Shown piece by piece: positions 28,702 to 35,474 of a DNA stretch of 35,474 bases (its first letter is position 1; every line of letters begins with the position of its first letter). The position numbers and the translations under genes were made by a program. The DNA comes from a virus, in the IMG/VR virus record IMGVR_UViG_3300022673_000085, positions 1 to 35,474 of that record; one strand, given 5' to 3'. The notes below the pieces were generated by a model. The model was given only the letters and a program-made list of their open reading frames with translations. It searched no databases and was not told where the DNA came from.

Positions 28702-29625
28702 ATGACATTGAGTGACGCAATTGAGGGCTTCTTGCTCTACAAGGCCGCGACAACTAGCAAGAACACAGTGCGAGATTACCGGAACACGCTGCGCCAATGG
28801 AGCGAATTTTTGGAGGGCGATCCGGACGTCGAGGCGCTCGAGCTGCAGCACATTCAGAGATTCCTTTACCACCTGCGTGTGGACCGCAAACTGGCGCCGA
28901 AGACCATCAAGAACGCCCACACCGGTCTGTCTGCTTTCTTCACGTGGTTGGAACGAGACCACGGCATCCCACATCTCATTCGTGGCCACATCCCATCACC
29001 GAAGGCGAACCCACCGGAGATCATCCCACTGACCAAGCGCGATGTGCGTGATCTATTGTGGGCATGCAACCGCTCGGCGCCGAGCCGCCGGGTGCCGGCC
29101 GGGCAACACAGGCCAACTCGCTTCAGAGATCGGGCCATTGTCCTCTTCCTGGTCGATACCGGTGTGCGCGCCAGTGAACTATGTGATCTCAAGATTGGGG
29201 ACGTCGATATGGATACAGGGGCCGTCCAAGTGCGGAATGGAAAAGGGGACAAGGCCCGCACGACCTACATTGGCACGGTGGCGCGTGAAGCGCTGTGGCG
29301 CAATCTATCGGAACGCAAATTCAAAGCAGCCGACGATCCGCTGTTCGCAACCAGCAGACGCCAACCCATGGACCGCGACGCCCTACGCAAGATGCTGTTG
29401 GCTGCCGGCCGGCGAGCGGAGCTCACCGAGCCTGTGGGGCCGCACCGGCTGCGCCATACGTTTGCCATCACCTATCTACGCAATGGCGGCGATATCTTCA
29501 CGTTGCAACGCCTGCTGGGCCATAGCAGCCTCGACATGGTCCGCAGATACCTGGCAATCGCCCAAGTAGACGTGGCCGACGCCCATCGACGCGCATCGCC
29601 GGCCGACAACTGGCGCCTGGCATAG
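28702..29625 (+). CDS. int: Tyrosine recombinase 2 (integrase), 307 aa
   Basis: The protein has an N-terminal SAM-like DNA-binding domain (residues 1-95) and a full catalytic set: Arg156 (TGVRASE), Lys184 (NGKGDKAR), His248 and Arg251 (HRLRH), His274 (GHSS) and Tyr283 (RRYL). Its length is close to XerC/XerD types. The tRNA-Val attP lies directly upstream, the standard arrangement for phage integrases. AGGA lies 11 bases before ATG 28702. It converges on the tail operon, with only six bases between the two stops. It is the likely integrase; recombinase 1 could have another job. Confidence 0.94.
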   Translation: MTLSDAIEGFLLYKAATTSKNTVRDYRNTLRQWSEFLEGDPDVEALELQHIQRFLYHLRVDRKLAPKTIKNAHTGLSAFFTWLERDHGIPHLIRGHIPSPKANPPEIIPLTKRDVRDLLWACNRSAPSRRVPAGQHRPTRFRDRAIVLFLVDTGVRASELCDLKIGDVDMDTGAVQVRNGKGDKARTTYIGTVAREALWRNLSERKFKAADDPLFATSRRQPMDRDALRKMLLAAGRRAELTEPVGPHRLRHTFAITYLRNGGDIFTLQRLLGHSSLDMVRRYLAIAQVDVADAHRRASPADNWRLA

Positions 29626-29631
29626 ATCAAC

Positions 29632-29847
29632 TCACTCATCAGAGGGCGCGCTGGACTCCACTTCGTCGCCTTCTTGCAAATTGATCAACTCCCGCACAAA
29701 CGTCAACGCGCCGATCTGCTGCTGCTCTTGCTTCTCTAATTCCACCAACTTGCCGCGCAGCGCGGCCAACTCCCGGCGCATCTCGTGCAGACCCCTGGAT
29801 AACATGCCTTCCTGCTGTTTGAGATCCGTTCCATATAGTTCTCTCAT
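29632..29847 (-). CDS. Small coiled-coil protein at the end of the tail operon, 71 aa
   Basis: The product is a coiled coil over residues 8-55 (KQQEGMLSRGLHEMRRELAALR followed by LVELEKQEQQQ) and ends in an acidic tail (EGDEVESSAPSDE). It is the last gene of the late operon, after the fibre. A role as fibre-assembly or tail-tip accessory factor is plausible but not shown. No terminator is evident in the six-base gap to the convergent recombinase. Confidence 0.6.
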   Translation of the reverse strand: MRELYGTDLKQQEGMLSRGLHEMRRELAALRGKLVELEKQEQQQIGALTFVRELINLQEGDEVESSAPSDE

Positions 29848-29858
29848 TTCCCCACCCC

Positions 29859-30254
29859 CTAATCTATCGACGGTAGTTTGAACATATCCGGCGCCAGCGC
29901 TTGCAAGTTCTCACTATGCGTTATGATCGAGTTCGCCGCTTGCAATATGGGCGCCAGGTCGGACAATGCCGGCGCGATCAAGTTGGCATAATGCGGCTCG
30001 AAATCGTCGAGGTCGCCGCCATTGAGGCGCGCCGACATGGTCAAATGATAGTCGACCGCGCGCGCGCATGCTGGATACATACCCCTAGAAATGTGCTTGA
30101 TCAACACGCGCAGCGCGTCCACAAAAACACGATACTCTTTCATGTCTTGATAGTTTGCAATGATCACATCGCCGTCGACGACATCGGCAGCGGGCTGTAT
30201 GCCCTGCAACCGCTCGATGGTCTGGGCGATCTCTGCGCTTTTGTCAGTGGCCAT
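29859..30254 (-). CDS. Hypothetical tail-operon protein, 131 aa
   Basis: The start ATG 30254 overlaps the end of the fibre gene by 11 bases, implying coupled translation. The product is largely helical (EIAQTIERLQGIQP, YRVFVDALRVLIKHI, LAPILQAANSIITHS). I do not recognise it. By position it could be a fibre-assembly or late accessory protein. Confidence 0.65.
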   Translation of the reverse strand: MATDKSAEIAQTIERLQGIQPAADVVDGDVIIANYQDMKEYRVFVDALRVLIKHISRGMYPACARAVDYHLTMSARLNGGDLDDFEPHYANLIAPALSDLAPILQAANSIITHSENLQALAPDMFKLPSID

Positions 30255-33120
30255 AGGCTATTTGATCCTCCAAGTGTTCTATGCGCTCGCAAAGTGCCTT
30301 GATCGCTTGCACGGTATACCCGAACGCGGTCACCGGCGAAAAGGCGCGCCCGTCATCCATGCCGAATTCGGGCATCTCATCCGTGACAATGCCATGAAAT
30401 TCGCTGTTATTGTAGCTGCCCGACCGGTACTTGAATCGATGAATCGGCGCCCGCAACATGGACGCCAGCGCCTTGCCCGGCTCTATTCCCGGCCCAAGGA
30501 TGTCCTTGGCGGCCGCCGCGCTGGTTTGGGTGCCGACCACGGTACCGCTAGCGTCGTTGGCGTATGTGGGGTCGCCTGAATTCCAAACGCGTAGGTCGCC
30601 GCTTCCATCAACCCACGTCCGATAGCTGCCGCCGTTTCGGTTCATATATACAAGATAACCGGCTGATCCCAAGCCATCAGAATTTCGGCCAATGTCGATA
30701 TGAGGCCCACGATTGCCCGACCCATTGGCCACAGTCGCCATACGGAAAACCGGATCATTGGACGCGTCCAGGTATTCGAGTTCGGCGATCTGGTCGCCAT
30801 CATGGGTCCACTGTTGGATCGGTTCGGTCGCGCTGGCGTCTTGCTCGACGTGCAATTTCCCGTATGGGCTGTTTTCGTTGACGCCAAAATTACCGCCCTG
30901 CGCGGTCACATAGCTGTCGTCGCCGCCATCGCCCGAGAAGCGCGCCGCCGTCGCGGTAGTGTCGTTGCCCGCGTATATGTTGACTAGAAAATCTGCCGTT
31001 GTGTCTGTATTGCGTCCCAATCTAATGTGACAGTTGCCGGATCCTCCGCTAGATAACGCATTCAGGATCACAAAACTGTTGTCATCCCCGGTCTTTTCTA
31101 CCTTGCCCGATATCCCGCCATTGACGAACCCAAACGGTTGCCCGCCGGATCCGTCGTAATAATAGACGGTTGCGTTATTTGTATCGATCTCTACTGCCGC
31201 GGTGCCGTCGGATTGCTGGAACGCGAACGCGTCGACCGCATCGGATGCAGCCAAAAATATGGCGTTTCCATGAATGGTGATATCGCTCGTATCTAGAAAA
31301 ATATTATCTGACGCATCGATCTCACATCTCCATGAGTCCAAAATGATAAACGATTCGCCGCTTGTGTCGTCCGCCGAATCAATGGTGATATCGGCGCTGC
31401 TATTGCCAGCGATAGCGTCCAATGTAATTCTGCTCGAAGGATTCAAAGCTGACGGCGCCGTAACGGCGCGAATACCCACATGCGGGTTAATGTCTACTAA
31501 CGCGTCAACCGTGCCCAGATATATATAACTGTCGTCGGCGCTGGCGCCCTGGTCTACGTATGCCGCAGAGGTTCCGCCGAATTCCGCGTTGCCGTCGGTA
31601 AAACTATACGCGCGGTCAAAACTCTCTGCGCCCAGCCCGCCCACAGTGATCACAACGCCATCATCAGGCGTCACGCGTAAAAATTCATTTCCCCCGGTTT
31701 TGGCAATGTAATTAACGTCCGTTAACACGAAACCCGTGCCGCTATCTAATACCACTGTCGCGCCGTTGTCATCGTTGGCCGTGAGGCCCCAACCCGTTAG
31801 GCCGGATAATCCCGCAAGATTGCCGATTCGCATCTTCCGGACCGCGTCGGTCCCCCAATCGCTAAACTCGTCCACACCATCGATCACATCGATAAACGGC
31901 GAATCATCCTCATCCGAGGTTAGGTACATGGTACCTTGTCGATCCGCGTCGGTCGTGTTGCCGATCCTAACGAAGTCCATGCCAACCGCTGGCGGATCCG
32001 TGCTATCATCCCAAGTAAGCTCAAATTCATATAGATCGGTGACCGCGGTAACTTCACCTTCGCAGACGTAGACGCCGGATCCTGTAAATCTTTGGGCTCG
32101 GATTAGGTCATTTTCCAAAAACCCGTGCGCCATTTCCTCTTCCGCATCGCTGCCCATAAAGTACAAGGGATGGAATGGCGCGGCATCGGCTTTGACCATC
32201 TTTGCGCCGGATGATATGAAAACGCTGCCATTGGTGGCGCGGATCTGTTGGATCAGCAGCTCATAAACGGATAGCCGCCCGCGGACCACGAGATCGTCTG
32301 TTTCCATGCTTACACGATTACTTGTGCTGTCGTCCAGTATGCGCCAGCCGTTGCCCGTCCATCCCGCCGTGAACGCGCTGGATCCGGCTGATTCGGTGTC
32401 AATTGTGATACTGTCGTCTGCATGGAGGATCAAATCTGCGGTATCACGCGCGTGGATCTCCGGCACATGCAGAACCGGATCCAAATAAGCGTCATCGTCT
32501 TCTAATCTAAAAATATCGGCGCTATCGATCTCCCATAAGAAGAAATCGCCATCATGGTTATAACTGAAATTGGCGGCAAATGCTGAATCCGGATCGCTAT
32601 ATCTAATCTGTCCACTGCCGTCATTGTCCGTCAAAAACTGCATTGCAGCGATCGAATTGTCTTCCAATAGTATTTGCGCTGTGGACAACACGGAACCGCC
32701 CGTATCAGCATCCTCGATGTGGATCGACGTCAACGGCGACGTCGTGCCGAACCCAAGCCGTTCTAGCGCCAGATAACCGTCATCGTCCGATTTCAGAACC
32801 GTATCCGTATCGCTGGCGCCGTCGCTCGAAGGCGTATGCCATCCGACAATCGGCCCAGTCTCGATCCGCGGTATGTCGCCCACCGCGCCCCCGTCGGGCA
32901 CAAGCGAACTAATATCAGTTGGAGGCGCCGCGCCCACTTTGATATACCGCGCATCCCCGCGCGCCGTCGTCAGATACTGCGGATGATCGTCGCCGGCCAG
33001 GCCGTCCAGGCTGCTATGATCCGACACACCCACTGCGCCATCGTTGTCGGTCAAGTCGCCCAGCGCGCGCACAATATAGGGCAGCTCTCTCTTCGTCTGT
33101 TTGCTTACTCGTTTGACCAT
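30244..33120 (-). CDS. Tail fibre/spike with self-cleaving S74 chaperone, 958 aa
   Basis: The host-contacting fibre. Residues 25-60 carry the fibre motif GDDHPQYLTTARGDARYI. The middle 700 residues are Asp/Ser/Gly-rich beta repeats typical of a trimeric shaft, with DNA-encoded variability. The last 90 residues are an S74 intramolecular chaperone: SAAAAKDIL with candidate Ser867 and Lys872 five residues apart as in the family's cleavage dyad, then HRFKYRSG, EFHGIVTDEMPE, SPVTAFGYTVQAIKAL and a terminal coiled coil. The chaperone trimerises the shaft and cuts itself off. The start ATG 33120 is two bases after the stop of the preceding tail gene. Confidence 0.9.
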   Translation of the reverse strand: MVKRVSKQTKRELPYIVRALGDLTDNDGAVGVSDHSSLDGLAGDDHPQYLTTARGDARYIKVGAAPPTDISSLVPDGGAVGDIPRIETGPIVGWHTPSSDGASDTDTVLKSDDDGYLALERLGFGTTSPLTSIHIEDADTGGSVLSTAQILLEDNSIAAMQFLTDNDGSGQIRYSDPDSAFAANFSYNHDGDFFLWEIDSADIFRLEDDDAYLDPVLHVPEIHARDTADLILHADDSITIDTESAGSSAFTAGWTGNGWRILDDSTSNRVSMETDDLVVRGRLSVYELLIQQIRATNGSVFISSGAKMVKADAAPFHPLYFMGSDAEEEMAHGFLENDLIRAQRFTGSGVYVCEGEVTAVTDLYEFELTWDDSTDPPAVGMDFVRIGNTTDADRQGTMYLTSDEDDSPFIDVIDGVDEFSDWGTDAVRKMRIGNLAGLSGLTGWGLTANDDNGATVVLDSGTGFVLTDVNYIAKTGGNEFLRVTPDDGVVITVGGLGAESFDRAYSFTDGNAEFGGTSAAYVDQGASADDSYIYLGTVDALVDINPHVGIRAVTAPSALNPSSRITLDAIAGNSSADITIDSADDTSGESFIILDSWRCEIDASDNIFLDTSDITIHGNAIFLAASDAVDAFAFQQSDGTAAVEIDTNNATVYYYDGSGGQPFGFVNGGISGKVEKTGDDNSFVILNALSSGGSGNCHIRLGRNTDTTADFLVNIYAGNDTTATAARFSGDGGDDSYVTAQGGNFGVNENSPYGKLHVEQDASATEPIQQWTHDGDQIAELEYLDASNDPVFRMATVANGSGNRGPHIDIGRNSDGLGSAGYLVYMNRNGGSYRTWVDGSGDLRVWNSGDPTYANDASGTVVGTQTSAAAAKDILGPGIEPGKALASMLRAPIHRFKYRSGSYNNSEFHGIVTDEMPEFGMDDGRAFSPVTAFGYTVQAIKALCERIEHLEDQIAYGH

Positions 33121-33122
33121 AA

Positions 33123-35114
33123 TCAGCCCTGTCTGATGCCGCCAATCTCGAACGGATCCGGCGCCCCGGCCGGCCGGATGGCCAACCGACCCGAATTCGC
33201 ATCATATTCGCTCGACGCTACATAGATCGGCGTCAACACCACCAGACCATCGTTGCTCGGTGGATCGTCGATCTCGACCCAACGGCCCGCCACCAACCGG
33301 CCCGGCTCGATGACGCCCCCATGCCGCCATCGGAGACGGCCGTCACGGCCCAGCACCAGCTCGGGCGCCGTATCGTCCGGCCGCACGTCCACCACTACCG
33401 CACGCCCGTGCGTCACCGTTAGACCCAGGCTCTCGCCGCCATCCGTGCCCATCGCCACCAGCGTTTCGACCTCATCTCGCGCCGTGCTCAACCCGTCCCG
33501 GAACTGGTTGACCTCGATGCTGCTATCGGTTCGCACCTCGGTCAACGCCGCGAACTGGTTGCCGGCAGTGAGCATCTCCGCGATCTGCGCCGTCGTCTCC
33601 GTAGCGCCCCAGACTCTAAACGCCATGTCGGCCGCCGGCGAGCGCGTCCACCAGGATGCACCGTCGTACACCAGCAACGTACCGCTGCTGTATCCCGCAT
33701 CCTCATTGAGGCCAACCCGATACCCATCCGACGGCTCATTGGCGCCATCTCGCCGCACCACGATCCAGTAGTCCGTCCCCGTCGCAAACGAAACCGTATT
33801 CGCCATGTCAATCCAATGCCAGAGCATGGATGTCCCAATGTCGGCAGGATCCACCGTCGCCGAGTCCAGCACCGACCCGGGCGAACCTCCAGAATCCGCG
33901 CAAAACTCCACAATCACATCGTCACTGGGCGAACCGACCTTCTTTAGCTTGATCCCGATCCGGTTGACCGTATAGGCCGCGCCCGAATTGTTCTGCACCT
34001 GCTGCGCAACGCGCTCCCCATACGCGGTCACTGTGACCCCGGACGCCTCACCCGGCGCCTCGTTGGCCATGCTCTCGACGACCGTGATCGATCCCCCCTG
34101 CCGGATCGTGATGGACGGCCCCACCGTCTCGGCCACGATATTGCCCGTATACCCCCGCGTCGTCACGTGATTCGGGTCCATGCTGGAGATCAGGTGAAAA
34201 CCGCTGTTCGACGCGCTGCCCGAAATCTCGATGTACTCGCCCGACCGGATGAAGGCCAAACCCTCATTATTGTCCAGAATATCGTCCTGGATCTCAAAAT
34301 AGATCGTATTCGCCGAGTACGCGGCCTGGGTGTCGGCCGTATTGCCGCTGTCCACAGTATAGGCGCCATCATTGCTCGCCGATCCGGAGACGCGGATCAC
34401 ATAGCCGGGCTCAAAATTCGCAAACTGCCCATCATGCTCATACGCGACTTCATCCGTCGTGAATCCGATGTCATCGCTGCTGAATCCCAAGCCCAGCGGC
34501 TGCTCCGCGCTGCCGCCAATATAGTCCTCTCTGCCCACGGCGCTGGTGTAGTAGCGCCAATCAAAGGTATGCCAGAGTCCCCGGCAGTAGAGCGTGGCGA
34601 AATACTCCGAATCATCCTCAATCTCAATCGTGGCCACCGGCAGGCCCAGATCGCCCAGCAACCGGTTGCGCAGCGCCTCGGCCAGGTCCGCCGACAGGTC
34701 GCTATCGCTGTGACGCAACTCGTGATAACCGTAGCGGCCGATGCTCTCCCAGTTCGCGCCCCACGTCGTCTGGCCATCCACCAGCCCGCCATCGACGTCG
34801 GTGAAGGTGTATAACACGCTGATATAGTTGGCCACATCGTCCAGGGTCAGCCGGTAGGTGATCGGCCCAATGCGCACATCCACCGCATGAATGTACCCGT
34901 GCCACGCGTGCGGCCAGGAGTCATGGCCGATCTCGACCTCATAACGCAGCCAGCGCGTCACGAAACGCATGGCCTCCCGCGGGCCGGAGACATCGATGGT
35001 CGCCTTGTCCGGTCCGCCGATCCCCATATCCGACCACCGCCGCGGCGCCAATCGTAATCCGGCGCTATCGGCGATGCGTGCGTGGTCCCTGTCGTAGAGC
35101 GTTGTGAAGAACAT
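33123..35114 (-). CDS. Tail-tip/tail-associated protein with beta-sandwich repeats, 663 aa
   Basis: The N-terminal 120 residues resemble the hub-like part of siphophage tail proteins (RDHARIADSAGLRLAPRRW, GPDKATIDVSGPREAM, RWLRYEVEIG). The centre has two related strand repeats (VIRVSGSASNDGAYTVDSG and EYIEISGSASNSGFHLIS), and residues about 370-500 look like a carbohydrate-binding-type beta sandwich (NNSGAAYTVNRIGIKL, FATGTDYWIVVRRDG). The C-terminus is beta-rich with DGRLRWRHGG. Its start overlaps the stop of the 419-aa gene. Baseplate hub or receptor-binding function is inference from position. Confidence 0.78.
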   Translation of the reverse strand: MFFTTLYDRDHARIADSAGLRLAPRRWSDMGIGGPDKATIDVSGPREAMRFVTRWLRYEVEIGHDSWPHAWHGYIHAVDVRIGPITYRLTLDDVANYISVLYTFTDVDGGLVDGQTTWGANWESIGRYGYHELRHSDSDLSADLAEALRNRLLGDLGLPVATIEIEDDSEYFATLYCRGLWHTFDWRYYTSAVGREDYIGGSAEQPLGLGFSSDDIGFTTDEVAYEHDGQFANFEPGYVIRVSGSASNDGAYTVDSGNTADTQAAYSANTIYFEIQDDILDNNEGLAFIRSGEYIEISGSASNSGFHLISSMDPNHVTTRGYTGNIVAETVGPSITIRQGGSITVVESMANEAPGEASGVTVTAYGERVAQQVQNNSGAAYTVNRIGIKLKKVGSPSDDVIVEFCADSGGSPGSVLDSATVDPADIGTSMLWHWIDMANTVSFATGTDYWIVVRRDGANEPSDGYRVGLNEDAGYSSGTLLVYDGASWWTRSPAADMAFRVWGATETTAQIAEMLTAGNQFAALTEVRTDSSIEVNQFRDGLSTARDEVETLVAMGTDGGESLGLTVTHGRAVVVDVRPDDTAPELVLGRDGRLRWRHGGVIEPGRLVAGRWVEIDDPPSNDGLVVLTPIYVASSEYDANSGRLAIRPAGAPDPFEIGGIRQG

Positions 35115-35474
35115 CAGATCACCGTGAGAAAGCGCGGACGATACCAGACAGACATGTCAAAGGTGATGTTTTCGTCATAGCCGCCCGACGCGCTGGCGCA
35201 CATCATGAACCCGTGCGTCTGGTCCGGATAGAGCCTAAGTGGCCCAAAACGACGGTAGACGTCCGGATAATGCACGGACCCGGTGTCAACGTATGCGTGA
35301 TCCTCGATCGCATCGTCCACAATAGTGTCATTTGGCTCTAATTGATAGGTCAACCGGTAATGCCGCAGATTGTCCGCGGGCATCGACTGCAACCAAGCGA
35401 TATCGTCGTCGCCGTCTACGGTTTCACTCTGCACGCCCAATTTAATCTCAACTGAGCTCGAGGATTCATCGTGA
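35114..35474 (-). CDS. Tail-tip protein, 3' part of the 419-aa gene across the contig junction
   Basis: This segment is the C-terminal end of the tail-tip gene whose 5' part is at 1-998; the last 99 bases are the repeat of its bases 1-99. The final residues, YDENITFDMSVWYRPRFLTV, end at a TGA that overlaps the ATG of the 663-aa gene. A shorter frame beginning at an internal Met (35440) is not a separate gene. Confidence 0.85.
   Translation of the reverse strand, partial: HDESSSSVEIKLGVQSETVDGDDDIAWLQSMPADNLRHYRLTYQLEPNDTIVDDAIEDHAYVDTGSVHYPDVYRRFGPLRLYPDQTHGFMMCASASGGYDENITFDMSVWYRPRFLTVI
35376..35474. repeat. 99-bp terminal direct repeat, right copy
   Basis: This is the exact copy of bases 1-99 described for the left end. 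Joining the copies restores a 420-codon gene reading from 998 through base 1 to 35114 on the minus strand. Confidence 0.95.

Overview
The window is a complete, circularly assembled genome of a temperate, long non-contractile-tailed (siphovirus-type) phage. Its first 99 bases are repeated exactly as its last 99 bases, so the unique circle is about 35,375 bp, and one tail gene runs across the junction. It is GC-rich with dense, translationally coupled genes. The host is not shown directly. A sunset-type C-terminal domain on a lysogenic-conversion protein and two intergenic repeat styles (TCACG arrays; a hairpin built on AGAAACCGG-like arms) remind me of Chloroflexota (Anaerolineae-like) genomes. 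That is recalled from memory and is a weak inference.

Layout. Nearly everything is on the minus strand, so gene order is best read from high to low coordinates. The late operon starts at 16618. It opens with a caspase/CHAT-like protein carrying two membrane helices, then a 59-residue membrane protein, HNH nuclease, Dam methylase, small and large terminase, portal (fused to a MuF-like domain), prohead protease, HK97-type capsid, head decoration and head-tail connectors, tail tube, tail-assembly chaperones with a very clear -1 frameshift site, and a tape measure with seven 17-residue Trp repeats. It continues through the junction into three tail-tip/fibre proteins (419, 663 and 958 aa, the last with a self-cleaving S74 chaperone) and two small genes ending at 29632.

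The early operon runs from the first tyrosine recombinase (24809) down to a rho-independent terminator at 16741-16780. It holds small coupled genes, a replication initiator with an origin-like iteron array inside its own coding sequence, and a cluster of membrane proteins, including one with a membrane anchor, coiled coil and DNA-binding helix-turn-helix. The lysogeny region (25520-29625) holds a divergent ribbon-helix-helix gene and an Xre-type repressor around a control region, an HNH nuclease, a membrane-anchored SH3b/sunset conversion gene, an attP that copies the 3' half of tRNA-Val(CAC), and a second tyrosine recombinase next to it.

How it works together. The repressor and the RHH protein probably decide between lysogeny and lytic growth. 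The recombinase at 28702 with the adjacent tRNA-Val attP is the likely integration module. The initiator and its internal iterons start replication. The terminator at 16741 separates early from late transcription. Missing pieces are notable: no endolysin and no classical holin/spanin set is recognisable. The CHAT-like membrane protein at the head of the late operon is therefore the most intriguing gene in the window.
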